From Streptomyces sp. NRRL F-6676 (lineage in GTDB: Bacteria > Actinomycetota > Actinomycetes > Streptomycetales > Streptomycetaceae): 64,000 bases of DNA. Location: the NCBI RefSeq assembly GCF_000725625.1, contig NZ_JOHS01000003.1, positions 104,765 through 168,764 of the forward strand, written 5' to 3'. Positions 26,550 through 38,201 of this stretch are shown one piece after another. Numbering within the stretch: the first letter of the stretch is position 1; each line of letters starts with the position of its first letter. A model generated the notes under the pieces. It had not been told where the DNA came from and searched no databases. It saw only the letters and a list, made by a program, of their open reading frames with translations. Both the position numbers and the translations under genes were made by a program.

Positions 26550-28682
26550 TCACCCCCGGTTCAGCTCGAACCAGACGACCTTCCCCGTGCTGAGCCGCGT
26601 CGCCCCCCACCTCCGCGCCAACCGGTTGACGAGGTACAAGCCCCGCCCCCCTTCGTCCGTCGCCCGCGCCTGCCGCAGCCTCGGCAACTGCGGCACGTCG
26701 TCCCCCACCTCGCACCGCAGCACATCCGTCCGCAGCAACCGCAAGGTGATCGGCCGCGACGCGTACCGCACCGCGTTGGTGACGACCTCGCTGACCAGCA
26801 GCTCCACCGAGTCGGTCATGTCCTCCAGCCCCCACCGGGACAGCGCCCGCCGGGCCAGCCGCCGGGCGCGGCCCGGCGCGGAGTCCTCGGGCTCCAGGAA
26901 CCAGTACGCGACATCGCTCGGCGCGATCCCGTCGAACCGGGCGGCGAGCAGCGCGATGTCGTCGTCCCGGTCGCCCGGGCCGAGCATGTCGAGCACCTCG
27001 TCGCACAGCGCCTCCAGCGGCGGCGGATGGTCGACGCCGGTGAGCTGCGCGGTCGTCGCGAGCTTCTCGCGCAGCTGCTCGATGCCGGTCCACACGTCCC
27101 GCAGCCGGGACTCCACAAGGCCGTCGGTGTAGAGCAGCAGCGTCGCCCCGGCGGGCGCGTCCAGCTCGACGGCCTCGAAGTCGACGCCGCCCACGCCGAT
27201 CGGGGCGCCCGCGGGCACCCGCAGCACCTCCGCCCGGCCGCCCAGATGCAGCAGCACCGGCGGCGGATGCCCGGCGTTGGCGACGGTGATGCGGTGCGCG
27301 ACCGGGTCGTAGACCGCGTAGAGGCACGTCGCCATGCGGTCGGTGCCGAGCCGCTGGGCCTGCTCGTCGAGGTGGTGCAGCACCTCCTGCGGCGGCAGGT
27401 CGAGCCCGGCGAGGGTCTGCGCGGTGGTGCGCAGCTGGCCCATGATCGCCGCTGAGGTCATGGAGTGGCCCATGACGTCGCCGACGACGAGGGCGACCCG
27501 GCTGCCGGGCAGCGGGATCGCGTCGTACCAGTCGCCGCCGACCCGCGCGGTCTCCGCGGCCGGCAGATAGCGCGAGGCCAGCCGTACGCCGGTGCAGCGC
27601 GGCAGGTGCTCGGGGAGCATCGTGCGCTGGAGCTCGTCGGCGATGTAGGCCTCGCGGCCGTAGAGGACCGCCTTGTCGATGCCGAGCGCGCTGTGCGTGG
27701 CGAGCTGCGCGGCGACCAGCAGGTCGTCCGCCTCGAACGCGGGGCGCTCGGGGCGGCGCAGGAACAGGGCCGCGCCGATCACCCGGCGGCGGCCGCGCAG
27801 CGGGGCGAGGATCGCGTGCTGCCCGGGCGGGACGGGGAGGTCGTCGCCGAGGAGTTCGGGCAGCGCGTCGGCGGCGCCGGGGGCGTCGGCGAAGACCGGC
27901 CGCACCCCGCGCAGCACCTCGGCGAGCGCGCCGCCGGGGCGCACCTCGCACAGGTCGTTGGTGAGCGTCGCCAGCCCGGAGGACTCCGGTGCGGGCACCG
28001 GCAGGATGCCGTCCTCCACGTCCCGCTGCTGCGGGATGCGGTCGGTGCGGCGCAGCCGCAGCAGCAGCGGTCCGGTGGGCCGCTCGTCGCCGACGGGCAG
28101 CGGGTCGCGGAGGTAGACGAGGATCGCGTCGGAGAACGTCGGCACGGTGGCCCGGCACAGCCCCATGACGATCTCGTCGAGGTCGATGCCGCGGGCGATC
28201 CGGCGGGTCGCGGCGCCGACGAAGCGCAGCCGGTCGCCGTCCCGGCGCATCGGCATCGGGCCGTGCGGCGGCGCCGTCTGCCCCGTGCGGCGCTCCAGGC
28301 CGCCGGGCGTGGCGGGGGTGCGCGCCTGGTCGCCGCCGGGCTGTACGGGGATGGAGTCAGGTGTGGGGCGCGGACGGTGCGGTCCGGGCTCCTCGGCGGC
28401 CGGCTGGGAGTGCTCGGGGCCGTCGTCGACCGGCAGCGGCGTGCCGGACGGCCGGGACGGGCCGCCCTGGCCGCCGGCCGAGGCCTGCGAAGCCGGTACG
28501 GGAGTCACTGGCGTCCCGGGTGCTCCGGCGAGGGGGTCGGCCTCGCCGAACGGGCCGGGCGCGGCGGGGGAGGCGGGGACACGCGGAAGCGCCCCGCGGG
28601 GGTCCGCGGGGCCGGCGCCCGGCTGGGGCGCGGGGGCGGCTCCCGGCTGGGGCCGCTCATGGGATGTGGGCTGCTCCGTCAC
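26550..28682 (-). CDS. SpoIIE-family PP2C phosphatase with GAF and anti-sigma-type ATPase domains
   Basis: A 710-residue regulator. Residues 1-145 are Pro/Gly-rich and disordered. A GAF-like domain covers ~150-335, and the SpoIIE phosphatase ~350-570 has LQRTMLPEHLP, VGGDWYDAIPL, VVGDVMGHS, NAGHPPPVLL, LLLYTDGLVESR and DRDDDIALLAAR, with the metal-binding Asp residues. A C-terminal HATPase_c_2 domain has ELLVSEVVTNAVRYA, DEGGRGLYLVNRLA and TGKVVWFEL. Such proteins control alternative sigma factors through anti-anti-sigma dephosphorylation. A paralogue lies at 51295-54153. Confidence 0.92.
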   Translation of the reverse strand: MTEQPTSHERPQPGAAPAPQPGAGPADPRGALPRVPASPAAPGPFGEADPLAGAPGTPVTPVPASQASAGGQGGPSRPSGTPLPVDDGPEHSQPAAEEPGPHRPRPTPDSIPVQPGGDQARTPATPGGLERRTGQTAPPHGPMPMRRDGDRLRFVGAATRRIARGIDLDEIVMGLCRATVPTFSDAILVYLRDPLPVGDERPTGPLLLRLRRTDRIPQQRDVEDGILPVPAPESSGLATLTNDLCEVRPGGALAEVLRGVRPVFADAPGAADALPELLGDDLPVPPGQHAILAPLRGRRRVIGAALFLRRPERPAFEADDLLVAAQLATHSALGIDKAVLYGREAYIADELQRTMLPEHLPRCTGVRLASRYLPAAETARVGGDWYDAIPLPGSRVALVVGDVMGHSMTSAAIMGQLRTTAQTLAGLDLPPQEVLHHLDEQAQRLGTDRMATCLYAVYDPVAHRITVANAGHPPPVLLHLGGRAEVLRVPAGAPIGVGGVDFEAVELDAPAGATLLLYTDGLVESRLRDVWTGIEQLREKLATTAQLTGVDHPPPLEALCDEVLDMLGPGDRDDDIALLAARFDGIAPSDVAYWFLEPEDSAPGRARRLARRALSRWGLEDMTDSVELLVSEVVTNAVRYASRPITLRLLRTDVLRCEVGDDVPQLPRLRQARATDEGGRGLYLVNRLARRWGATRLSTGKVVWFELNRG

Positions 28683-29030
28683 GCGTGTCGAATCCGTCCG
28701 TCAGGGGCTGAGCGCCGCGCGTGCAGTTCGTGCCGCAGAATTCCGGATACCCGCGACACCGGCTCGCGGAACAGGGTTCCCGCGTGCTCAGGGGCCGTTC
28801 TCGCCACACCACCGTACGACCGGCCGACGCTCCCGCCGGCATCTTCCTCGTACCCCTCGCTCACGTCCTGCCGCCCCTCGGTGACGTATGGTCAGGCCCG
28901 GCGCCCGCCGCGCGAGTTGCCGTGGTGCGCCCCTGCGGAGGACGATCCTACGGTTGCGCCTCGGGGGCGCAACAAGGGTCTCATGCGCCCGCGCGCAAGG
29001 ACATGCGGTCCCGGGCGCGACGTGCGCGCC
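28683..29030. other. spacer between the phosphatase and DUF402 genes
   Basis: No convincing gene is visible on either strand. Its right end carries a degenerate partial unit (from ~29003) of the 45-base tandem repeat that follows. Confidence 0.4.
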
Positions 29031-29130
29031 GGTGTGCGGGTACGGACACACGGGTTCGGGCGCGGCCTGCGCGCCGGTGTGCGGGTACGGACACACGGGT
29101 TCGGGCGCGGCCTGCGCGCCGGTGTGCGGG
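29031..29130. repeat. 45-base tandem repeat
   Basis: Two identical 45-base units (29031-29075 and 29076-29120, beginning GGTGTGCGGGTACGGACACA) are followed by the first ten bases of a third unit (29121-29130) and preceded by a degenerate part copy. The unit is 15 codons long, but neighbouring frames show no gene. It lies just after the end of the DUF402 gene. Confidence 0.85.
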
Positions 29131-29146
29131 CCCGTGCGGGCCGTCC

Positions 29147-29839
29147 TCACCGCGCCGCCGGGGCGGGCGTACGGTCCCAGTCGTCCGGCAGCGCCGGGAC
29201 GGGCCAGGCGGGGTCCGGGCGCCAGTGCTCCCAGCCGTCCGCGAACGGTGCGCCCCACGCCCGCACCACCTCGAGGGCCGCCCGGCCGGCCTCCCGCACC
29301 CGGTCGGCGTCCGCCGCGTCCAGCAGACCGTCCCGCAGGGCTTGGGCGAACTCGTCCTCGTCGCGCCAGCCCCAGCTGCGGTCCGGGTAGACGCACAGGT
29401 CCAGGAAGTGGTCCTCGGAGTCCACCCCGCCGGACCAGCGGGTCAGCGGCTCCTCCAGATTGACGTACCAGTTCTTGAACCGCCAGCCCGGCTCCCAGAA
29501 CAGCCACACCGACCAGGGTTCGCCGGGACGGGCCAGCTTGAGCACACCGGTGCCGAACCAGCGGCCGCGGTGGGTGGTGCGGGGCGTGGTGTACCGGGTG
29601 GCCAGGGGCTCCAGATGAACGGGCCGGCCGTCCGCGAGGGCCGGCCTGACGCACTCGGTGCCGGCCGCCAGCCAGACGGCGAGCAGTTCCTCGTCGTCCC
29701 GCACGACCGTGACGGGCCGGGCGATGTGGACACGGGGCCCGGCGTTCTCGCGGTACCGCCACAGGATGGGCGTCCCGCTCTCCCACCGGGGCACCCCGGC
29801 ACCCCGTTCCGTCTGCCTCACGGCTCCGTCCTCTGCCAT
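29147..29839 (-). CDS. DUF402 domain protein
   Basis: A 230-residue protein. ILWRYRENAGPRVHIARPVTVVRD and WFGTGVLKLARPGEPWSVWLFWE lead to the DUF402 signature: WRFKNWYVNLEEPLTRW, then DHFLDLCVYPDRSWGWRDEDEF. Some DUF402 relatives hydrolyse nucleotides or act with RNA enzymes, but the role of this one is unknown. I start at the ATG giving MAEDGAVRQ; the longer frame runs into the dispersed repeat at 29860. Confidence 0.85.
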   Translation of the reverse strand: MAEDGAVRQTERGAGVPRWESGTPILWRYRENAGPRVHIARPVTVVRDDEELLAVWLAAGTECVRPALADGRPVHLEPLATRYTTPRTTHRGRWFGTGVLKLARPGEPWSVWLFWEPGWRFKNWYVNLEEPLTRWSGGVDSEDHFLDLCVYPDRSWGWRDEDEFAQALRDGLLDAADADRVREAGRAALEVVRAWGAPFADGWEHWRPDPAWPVPALPDDWDRTPAPAAR

Positions 29840-29859
29840 GCGGAAATAGTAGGCGCGCC

Positions 29860-30035
29860 CCTCAGGGGCGCGGGGCTGTGTCAATCTGCGGCTCCGCCGC
29901 GTGGGCGCGACCGAGCCACAACGCACCCGCACCCGCCCCACGACCCACCTCCCCGAGCTCTCCCGAGGTCCAAGGAGCGGAGCCCCCTGAAGGGACGGGA
30001 AGGGCAGGGGCGGCGGGGGCGGGAAAACCCGGCCC
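29860..30035. repeat. degenerate copy of the composite intergenic repeat
   Basis: CAGGGGCGCGGGGCTG is followed by CGAGCCACAACGCACCCGCAC and later by GGGACGGGAAGGGCAGGGGC with a GGCGGGGGCG tail. These are the blocks seen at 26411-26520 and 49061. It separates the DUF402 gene from the end of fumC. Confidence 0.65.
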
Positions 30036-30043
30036 GGCCACCG

Positions 30044-31486
30044 CTAGGGACGGGTCATCCGCAGCACATCGAGCGCCTCGTCCAACTGCTCCGCCGTCAG
30101 CACCCCCCGCTCGACGTATCCCCCCTCCTCCACGACCTCCCGGATCGTCTTCCGCTCGGCCAGGGACCGCTTGGCGACCTTCGCCGCCTCCTCGTACCCC
30201 AGGTACTTGTTCAACGGCGTCACCACCGCCGGCGAGGACTCCGCGTACTCCCGCGCCCGCTCCCGGTGCGCCACGATGCCGTCCACCGTCCGGTCCGCCA
30301 GCAGCCGCGCCACGTTCGCCAGCAGCCGCACCGACTCCAGCACGTTCTTCGCGATGACCGGCAGCATCACGTTCAGCTCGAAGTTGCCCGCGGCCCCGGC
30401 CGCCGCCACCGTCGCGTCGTTGCCGGTCACCTGCGCCGCGACCATCAGCACGGCCTCGGGAATGACCGGATTCACCTTCCCCGGCATGATCGAGGAGCCC
30501 GGTTGCAGATCGGGCAGGCTGATCTCGGCCAGCCCGGTGCGCGGCCCGGACGACATCCACCGCAGATCGTTGGCGATCTTCGTCAGGCCGACGGCGATGG
30601 TCCGCAGCTGCCCGCTGGTCTCGACGACGCCGTCCCGCGCGCCCTGCGCCTCGAAGTGGTTGCGCGCCTCGGTGAGCGGCAGCCCGGTGGCGCGGGCGAC
30701 CTCGGCGATCACGGCGGCGGAGAAGCCGGGCGGGGTGTTGATGCCGGTGCCGACCGCCGTGCCGCCCAGCGGCAGCTCGGCGAGCCGGGGGAGCGAGGCG
30801 CTCAGCCGCTCCACCCCGTACCGCACCTGCGCCGCGTACCCGCCGAACTCCTGGCCGAGCGTGACGGGCGTGGCGTCCATCAGATGCGTACGGCCGGACT
30901 TCACCACGTCCGCGAACTCCTCGGCCTTGCGCTCCAGCGAGGCTGCCAGGTGTTCGAGCGCGGGGACGAGGTCCCGGGTCACGGCGGCGGTGGCCGCGAT
31001 GTGCAGGGACGAGGGGAAGACGTCGTTGGACGACTGCGAGGCGTTGACGTGGTCGTTGGGGTGCACGTCCCGGCCCAGCCGCTCGGTGGCGAGGGTGGCG
31101 ATGACCTCGTTGGTGTTCATGTTCGACGAGGTCCCGGAGCCGGTCTGGAACACGTCGACCGGGAAGTGCTCGTCCCAGCGCCCCTCGGCGACCTCGGCGG
31201 CGGCGTCCGCGATCGCCTCCGCGATGTCCCTGTCGACGACCCCGAGCTCCGCGTTCACCTTGGCCGCGGCGCCCTTGATGCGGGCCAGCGCCTCGATGTG
31301 GGCGCGCTCGATGCGCTGCCCGGAGACGGGGAAGTTCTCCACGGCCCGCTGGGTCTGCGCCCGCCACTTCGCCCGGGCGGGCACGCGGACCTCGCCCATG
31401 GAGTCGTGCTCGATGCGGTAGTCGCGGCCCTCGTCCCGGTCGCTGTCGTCCTGGTTGCCGTCGCCGGCGGTGTGCGTCGTCGTCAT
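30044..31486 (-). CDS. fumC: class II fumarate hydratase
   Basis: A 480-residue iron-independent fumarase of the citric acid cycle. Visible are [64 protein letters not shown] and the family signature [11 protein letters not shown] (residues 330-340). An N-terminal extension of ~20 residues ([19 protein letters not shown]) precedes [15 protein letters not shown] second, iron-sulphur fumarase is encoded at 34827, so the cell has both types. Confidence 0.96.
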   Translation of the reverse strand: MTTTHTAGDGNQDDSDRDEGRDYRIEHDSMGEVRVPARAKWRAQTQRAVENFPVSGQRIERAHIEALARIKGAAAKVNAELGVVDRDIAEAIADAAAEVAEGRWDEHFPVDVFQTGSGTSSNMNTNEVIATLATERLGRDVHPNDHVNASQSSNDVFPSSLHIAATAAVTRDLVPALEHLAASLERKAEEFADVVKSGRTHLMDATPVTLGQEFGGYAAQVRYGVERLSASLPRLAELPLGGTAVGTGINTPPGFSAAVIAEVARATGLPLTEARNHFEAQGARDGVVETSGQLRTIAVGLTKIANDLRWMSSGPRTGLAEISLPDLQPGSSIMPGKVNPVIPEAVLMVAAQVTGNDATVAAAGAAGNFELNVMLPVIAKNVLESVRLLANVARLLADRTVDGIVAHRERAREYAESSPAVVTPLNKYLGYEEAAKVAKRSLAERKTIREVVEEGGYVERGVLTAEQLDEALDVLRMTRP

Positions 31487-31565
31487 CGTCGTCGTACCTC
31501 CGAAGAACGTGAGCGTGCGCGGAGCGCGGCGGTATTCCCGGGGAGCATGACGCGGGCGGCGGGGC

Positions 31566-32105
31566 TCACGCCATCTTGAGCGACTTCACCATCTCGGCGA
31601 GGCGGGTGAACGAGGCCGTGCCCGTCACCACCGTCGTCGCGCGCTTGCCGTCCTTGGCGTCCTTGTCCTTGAGGACGAGCGCGTCGTAGCGGCCGCCGGT
31701 GTAGTGCTGCCAGGTGCGGCCGTCGATCTCCTGGGTGGTCTCGGTGGCCTCGGAGCCCTGGCTGGCCTCGTCGATGAACAGGGACGCCTTCTGAGTCGAC
31801 TGCTCGATCGCCACGTATTGACCCTTCGGATCCTGGAAACCCAGGTGCCAGTGGTCGAAGGAGGTGCCGTCGAACCGGACCGAGGTCGCCTTCCAGCTCG
31901 CGGGCAGTCCGTCGGGCGCGGCGACGGGATACGAGGCCGCGCGCCGGGCGGTGAGGAGCTCCACGTCGTAGCTCACCCGCTTGACGTCGGGCTTGGAGTC
32001 GTCGTGCGGGATGAAGAGGTAGATGACTCCCGCCATCAGCCCGATGAGGGCCAGGGAGAGGATCATGTCCCGGACCGTCTTCTGCTTGCCGTTCGTACCT
32101 GCCAC
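31566..32105 (-). CDS. DUF4245 family membrane-anchored protein
   Basis: A 179-residue protein with one N-terminal membrane segment ([18 protein letters not shown]) and an outside domain. [47 protein letters not shown] and [18 protein letters not shown] match the DUF4245 pattern. The function is unknown. It is divergent from glpX and upstream of fumC, as I recall from other Streptomyces. Confidence 0.85.
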   Translation of the reverse strand: MAGTNGKQKTVRDMILSLALIGLMAGVIYLFIPHDDSKPDVKRVSYDVELLTARRAASYPVAAPDGLPASWKATSVRFDGTSFDHWHLGFQDPKGQYVAIEQSTQKASLFIDEASQGSEATETTQEIDGRTWQHYTGGRYDALVLKDKDAKDGKRATTVVTGTASFTRLAEMVKSLKMA

Positions 32106-32231
32106 GTCTCTATCGTCGCAGGTACCCGGGTCCGCTCATCCGTGGGGCCCCCTGCTCATTCTGCTCACCTGGGGATAGAGTCGGACCCATACCCTCATCC
32201 GGCCGTCGTCGTATCAGAAAGGTGCGCTCCG

Positions 32232-33269
32232 ATGACCGAGAACCACCATCATCTGCCGTCCGAGCTCGAGGTTCCCTCCGAGGCGCCCGACCGCAACCTC
32301 GCCCTGGAGCTGGTCCGGGTCACCGAGGCCGCGGCCATGGCCGCGGGCCGCTGGGTCGGCCGCGGCGAGAAGAACGGCGCCGACGGCGCGGCCGTGCGCG
32401 CGATGCGCACCCTTGTCTCGACCGTCTCGATGAACGGCGTCGTCGTCATCGGTGAAGGCGAGAAGGACGAGGCCCCGATGCTGTTCAACGGGGAGCACGT
32501 CGGCGACGGGACCGGCCCCGAGTGCGACATCGCCGTCGACCCGATCGACGGCACCACGCTGACCGCCGGCGGCATGCCCAACGCCATCGCGGTGCTCGCC
32601 GCCGCCGACCGCGGCACGATGTTCGACCCGTCCGCCGTCTTCTACATGGACAAGCTGGTCACCGGCCCCGAGGCCGCCGACTACGTCGACATCAACGCCC
32701 CCGTGCAGGTCAACATCCGCCGGGTCGCCAAGGCGAAGAACTCCACGCCGGAGGACGTCACCGTCGTCATCCTCGACCGGCCGCGCCACGCGGGCCTGAT
32801 CGAGGAGGTACGGGCCACCGGCGCGCGCATCAAGCTGATCTCCGACGGCGACGTGGCCGGCTCCATCCTCGCGCTGCGCGAGGGCACCGGCATCGACCTG
32901 CTGCTGGGCGTGGGCGGCACACCCGAGGGCATCATCTCGGCCTGTGCGGTCAAATGCCTGGGCGGCACCATCCAGGGCAAGCTCTGGCCCAAGGACGACG
33001 GCGAACGGCAGCGGGCCCTCGACGCCGGGCACGACCTGGACCGGGTCCTGACCACCGACGACCTCGTCTCCGGCGAGAACGTCTTCTTCGTCGCCACGGG
33101 GATCACCGACGGCGAGCTCCTGCGCGGGGTCCGCTACCGCTCGGAGACGGCCACGACGGACTCCATCGTCATGCGGTCCAAGTCCGGCACGGTGCGGCGG
33201 ATCGACTCCGTCCACCGCCTGAGCAAACTCCGGGCGTACTCGGCGATCGACTTCGACCGGGGGATGTAG
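32232..33269 (+). CDS. glpX: class II fructose-1,6-bisphosphatase
   Basis: A 345-residue gluconeogenic phosphatase of the GlpX class. Visible are [30 protein letters not shown] (metal-binding), [32 protein letters not shown] and [22 protein letters not shown]. Length is normal. The ATG follows AGAAAGGTG. Its end faces the wblI gene, with an 18-base palindrome between them. Confidence 0.96.
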   Translation: MTENHHHLPSELEVPSEAPDRNLALELVRVTEAAAMAAGRWVGRGEKNGADGAAVRAMRTLVSTVSMNGVVVIGEGEKDEAPMLFNGEHVGDGTGPECDIAVDPIDGTTLTAGGMPNAIAVLAAADRGTMFDPSAVFYMDKLVTGPEAADYVDINAPVQVNIRRVAKAKNSTPEDVTVVILDRPRHAGLIEEVRATGARIKLISDGDVAGSILALREGTGIDLLLGVGGTPEGIISACAVKCLGGTIQGKLWPKDDGERQRALDAGHDLDRVLTTDDLVSGENVFFVATGITDGELLRGVRYRSETATTDSIVMRSKSGTVRRIDSVHRLSKLRAYSAIDFDRGM

Positions 33270-33320
33270 GGAGGAGCGCGGGGCGGGGTCGGCGGGCGGC
33301 GCGCCCCGCACTCCGGGGGG

Positions 33321-33338
33321 GAGTGGGCCGGCCCACTC
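33321..33338. terminator. palindromic terminator between convergent glpX and wblI
   Basis: GAGTGGGCC-GGCCCACTC is a perfect 18-base palindrome that folds as a 7 bp stem with a CCGG loop. It overlaps the last bases of wblI and can stop transcription from both sides. Confidence 0.65.
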
Positions 33339-33702
33339 ACCCCGCCGCCGCTATCGTCGCCCCCGCCGCCTTCTTCAGTTCGATGTCGCGCCGGCGACGG
33401 CGCGCCAGGACGACCCGGCGCTCCGCGGCGGTCAGTCCGCCCCAGACCCCGTACGGCTCCGGCTGCATCAGTGCGTGCTCCCGGCACTCCACCATCACCG
33501 GACAGCGCGCGCACACCCGCTTCGCCGCCTCCTCGCGCGACAGCCGCGCGGCCGTCGGCTCCTTGGACGGTGCGAAGAACAGTCCTGCCTCGTCGCGCCG
33601 GCACACGGCCTCCGTGTGCCACGGGGCGTCCTGGTCCCGCCCGGGCCCCCGCTGGGTGGGAACTGCGGCGACCTGAAGGGACGAATGCGGCGGTTGCAGC
33701 AC
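33337..33702 (-). CDS. wblI: WhiB-like iron-sulphur regulator
   Basis: A 121-residue Wbl protein. The four iron-sulphur cysteines are C34, C64, C67 and C73 (C-x29-C-x2-C-x5-C), followed by GVWGGLTAAERR and a basic C-terminal tail (ARRRRRDIELKKA) for DNA contact. It starts at GTG with CAGGAG upstream. From memory the S. coelicolor gene next to glpX is wblI, hence the symbol. The family assignment is firm and the paralogue assignment less so. Confidence 0.92.
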   Translation of the reverse strand: MLQPPHSSLQVAAVPTQRGPGRDQDAPWHTEAVCRRDEAGLFFAPSKEPTAARLSREEAAKRVCARCPVMVECREHALMQPEPYGVWGGLTAAERRVVLARRRRRDIELKKAAGATIAAAG

Positions 33703-33805
33703 GGTCTACTCCTGACGACGGCTTCGCGAGCGAGAGACGATGCAGCAAGCCTTACCCGCTGTGCGTGGGCCTAAGCGTTGGGTTCCGTCTCCGCCGCCCG
33801 CCGGT

Positions 33806-34600
33806 TCAGTGCCCGAGGTGCCGCCGCACCTTCTGGTCGGCCTGCCGCAGCTTGCGGTCCACCTTGCGCTCCCACCCGCCGTCGAGCTTGCGGTCCAGCT
33901 TGCGCGAGACCCGGTCCGTCACCCGCTCCAGGATGTCCGCGACCATCCGCCCCCGCCGGGGCTTCGCCTCGACGTTGCCCAGGACCGCCCAGCCGTCCAC
34001 GAAGACCGCCGGTGCCTGCGGGTCCCCCGAGTCCAGCGGGCTGACCTCGAAGTTGCCCAGCACACCGCCGCCCGTGCCGCGCAGCGACACGTTCTCCGGG
34101 ACGCGTATCTGCACGTCGCCGAAGACGGATATCGCCTTCACGACGATCTGCTGGTACTCGAACAGCGCCTCGCTCAGGTCGATCTCGACGCTGCCGAAGA
34201 CCGCGTACGCGTGGATCCGCCGGCCGGCCCGCCAGCGGCCCTTGCGCACCGCGCTGCTGAACACCGCCACCACGTTCTCGTCGGCCTCCGCGGGTATCGC
34301 GGCGGAGGGGCGGTACGGCGGCGGGACGGCCGCGCCGGACGGACGGGCGCCGTGCGCGGCGGGCAGGTCCCGTACGAAGGCGTCGAGCTCGCCGACCGTC
34401 TTCGCGGCGAGCACGCCCTCGACGCGCTCGGCGTGCTCGTCCGCGGTGAGCCGGCCCTCGGCCAGGGCGTCGCGGAGCATGTCGGCGATGCGGTCCCGGT
34501 CGGCGTCCGAGCAGCGCAGCTCGGTCGGCGGCAGGGGCCGGTCGCCGACGGGGGAGTCGGGCCGGGCATCGGTCGGGGCGGGGCTCTTCTTCAGGTCCAC
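33806..34600 (-). CDS. DUF1707 + LiaF-like cell wall-active antibiotics response protein
   Basis: A 264-residue protein. An N-terminal DUF1707 domain (LRCSDADRDRIADMLRDALAEGRLTADEHAERVEGVLAAKT) is followed by a beta-rich domain resembling the LiaF/DUF2154 C-terminal half (VVAVFSSAVRKGRW, AYAVFGSVEIDLSEALF, ISVFGDVQIRVPENV). A very basic tail with a repeated RKLDRKLDGGWERKVDRKL pattern ends the protein. No membrane helix is seen, so it is probably cytosolic. It may modulate envelope-stress signalling. Confidence 0.82.
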   Translation of the reverse strand: MDLKKSPAPTDARPDSPVGDRPLPPTELRCSDADRDRIADMLRDALAEGRLTADEHAERVEGVLAAKTVGELDAFVRDLPAAHGARPSGAAVPPPYRPSAAIPAEADENVVAVFSSAVRKGRWRAGRRIHAYAVFGSVEIDLSEALFEYQQIVVKAISVFGDVQIRVPENVSLRGTGGGVLGNFEVSPLDSGDPQAPAVFVDGWAVLGNVEAKPRRGRMVADILERVTDRVSRKLDRKLDGGWERKVDRKLRQADQKVRRHLGH

Positions 34601-34696
34601 GGCAGCAGCGTACCGAAACGCGATAGATCGCGACTAGCCCCCGTCGGAACCTGTGGAAAACTCCCGCCCGGCCGGGAGGCGAGCGGTCGGTGGGCG

Positions 34697-34715
34697 CGAA
34701 GTGAGCCTTACCTCA
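34697..34715. promoter_or_regulatory. candidate iron box (DmdR/IdeR-type) upstream of the iron-sulphur fumarase
   Basis: Against the palindromic actinobacterial iron-box consensus TTAGGTTAGSCTAACCTAA, this site agrees at 13 of 19 positions by my count. Agreement is best in the core, GTGAGCCTTACCT. It lies 112 bases before the fumarase ATG and forms a GTGAG-N6-CTCAC dyad. Confidence 0.45.
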
Positions 34716-34826
34716 CAACCTCCCCCTCACCGGCAGGTTCTACGCTGGTGGACGCTGCCAATGGAGGCTGGCCGCCGTCGCTGAGGAAGCCCGCGGCGCG
34801 TCACGTCGAGTGAGGAATGGGCGAGA

Positions 34827-36494
<1,668 letters not shown>

Positions 36495-36501
36495 GCCCTG
36501 A

Positions 36502-36527
36502 GGGGGGAGGGGCTGTCCCCTTCTCCC
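36502..36527. terminator. hairpin between convergent fumarase and xseB
   Basis: An 11 bp stem (two G-T pairs) runs from GGGGGGAGGGG at 36502-36512 to its partner at 36517-36527, with a four-base loop. It lies directly after the fumarase stop and before the end of xseB. Confidence 0.6.
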
Positions 36528-36580
36528 GCCCGGCCGTACGAACCCGTGGCGGGCCGGAGGCTGGGGGCAGGCCCGCTCCG

Positions 36581-36838
36581 CTACTCCTCGCCCTCCTCCT
36601 TCTCCTCCTCCGCGAGCGCCGCGTCCAGGCGCTCGCGGGCGCCCTCCAGCCAGGTGCGGCACACCTTCGCCAGTTCCTCCCCGCGCTCCCACAGAGCCAG
36701 GGACTCCTCCAGCGTCGTGCCCCCCGCCTCCAGCCGCCGGACGACCTCGATCAGCTCGTCCCGCGCCTGCTCGTAGCCGAGCGCCTCGTTCCTCTTCTTC
36801 CCGGCGTCCTTGGCCGTGCCGGTGTCCGTGCTGGTCAT
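36581..36838 (-). CDS. xseB: exodeoxyribonuclease VII small subunit
   Basis: An 85-residue helical protein. [41 protein letters not shown] is the XseB core, and an acidic tail (EEEKEEGEE) ends it. It starts at ATG four bases downstream of the xseA stop, so the subunits are co-translated. Together they degrade single-stranded DNA. Confidence 0.95.
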   Translation of the reverse strand: MTSTDTGTAKDAGKKRNEALGYEQARDELIEVVRRLEAGGTTLEESLALWERGEELAKVCRTWLEGARERLDAALAEEEKEEGEE

Positions 36839-36842
36839 GCGC

Positions 36843-38084
36843 TCACTTCCCGCCGTCGCTGTCCGACTGCTTCCCGTGGTTCCCCACCCGTACGGAGAAC
36901 TCGCCCTCCGCCACCCGCGCCCGTAGCCGCTCGTCCGCCGTGACCTCGTGCGCGGCGCGCACCACATGCCCGTCGGCCCGCTGCAACACCGCGTACCCGC
37001 GCTTGAGCGTCGCTGCCGGGGACAGCGCCACCACGCGCGCGTGGGTGTGCGACAGCTCCGACTCCGCGCGGTCCAGCAGATGCCCGAGCGTGCGCCGGGA
37101 GCGGTCGGTCAGCGAGGCGATGTGGTCGGCCCGCTCGTCCACCATCCGGTGCGGGTCCTCCATGCAGGGGCGCGCCAGCGCGTGCGCGAGCCCCCGCTCC
37201 TCCCGTTCGACGAACGCGTGTGCGCACCGCCGGGCCCGGTCGCGCAGCCCGCGCACCTTCTCCAGCTCCTCGCCGACGTCCGGTACGACCTTCTTCGCCG
37301 CGTCGGTCGGGGTGGAGGCGCGCAGGTCGGCCACGTAGTCCAGGAGCGGGGTGTCCGGTTCGTGGCCGATGGCCGAGACCACGGGCGTACGGCAGTCCGC
37401 GACCGTCCGTACGAGCTGCTCGTCGGAGAACGGCAGCAGGTCCTCCACGCTGCCGCCGCCGCGCGCCACGACGATCACGTCCACCTCCTCGTGCGCGTCG
37501 AGTTCCTTGACGGCCTGGACGACCTGGGGCACCGCGTGCACGCCCTGCACCGGTACGTTGCGCACCTCGAAGCGGACGGCGGGCCAGCGGTGCCGGGCGT
37601 TCTCCAGGACGTCCCGCTCGGCGGCCGAGGCCCGCCCGCACACCAGCCCGATCAGCTGGGGCAGGAAGGGCAGCGGCTTCTTGCGGCCGGGCGTGAACAG
37701 GCCCTCGGCGGCGAGGGACTTCTTCAGCTGTTCGAGCCGCGCCAGCAGCTCGCCCACGCCCACCGGCCGTATCTCGGCGGCCCGCAGCGAGAGCTGCCCG
37801 CGCGGCGCGTACCACTCGGGTTTCGCGTGGACGACGACACGGGCGCCCTCGCTCACCACGTCGGCCACGGCGTCGAACACCTGGCGGTAGCAGGTGACGC
37901 CGACGGAGATGTCGTGCGACGGGTCGCGCAGGGTCAGGAACACGACTCCGGCGCCCGGCCGACGCGAGAGCTGGGTGATCTGACCCTCCACCCAGACCGC
38001 GCCGAGCCGGTCGATCCACCCCCCGATGAGCCGCGACACCTGCCCCACGGGCAGCGGAGTGTCGGCGGACGTGTTGACAGCCAT
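36843..38084 (-). CDS. xseA: exodeoxyribonuclease VII large subunit
   Basis: A 413-residue protein with an N-terminal OB fold ([26 protein letters not shown]), then the catalytic domain: [73 protein letters not shown] long coiled-coil region and [10 protein letters not shown] close it. The ATG gives [13 protein letters not shown]. The same frame stays open far upstream (to 39890), but that part is antisense to ispH and ppgK and not real. Confidence 0.95.
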   Translation of the reverse strand: MAVNTSADTPLPVGQVSRLIGGWIDRLGAVWVEGQITQLSRRPGAGVVFLTLRDPSHDISVGVTCYRQVFDAVADVVSEGARVVVHAKPEWYAPRGQLSLRAAEIRPVGVGELLARLEQLKKSLAAEGLFTPGRKKPLPFLPQLIGLVCGRASAAERDVLENARHRWPAVRFEVRNVPVQGVHAVPQVVQAVKELDAHEEVDVIVVARGGGSVEDLLPFSDEQLVRTVADCRTPVVSAIGHEPDTPLLDYVADLRASTPTDAAKKVVPDVGEELEKVRGLRDRARRCAHAFVEREERGLAHALARPCMEDPHRMVDERADHIASLTDRSRRTLGHLLDRAESELSHTHARVVALSPAATLKRGYAVLQRADGHVVRAAHEVTADERLRARVAEGEFSVRVGNHGKQSDSDGGK

Positions 38085-38201
38085 GCGCCGAGCGTAACGG
38101 CCGGGTACGACAACGCCTGCGCCGTAGGGGGCGCCCGGGCGCCCCCGTCCGCGTCCGTCCACCCCCGGCGGCTCCCGGGCCCCTCGCCGTGACGCCCTAC
38201 G

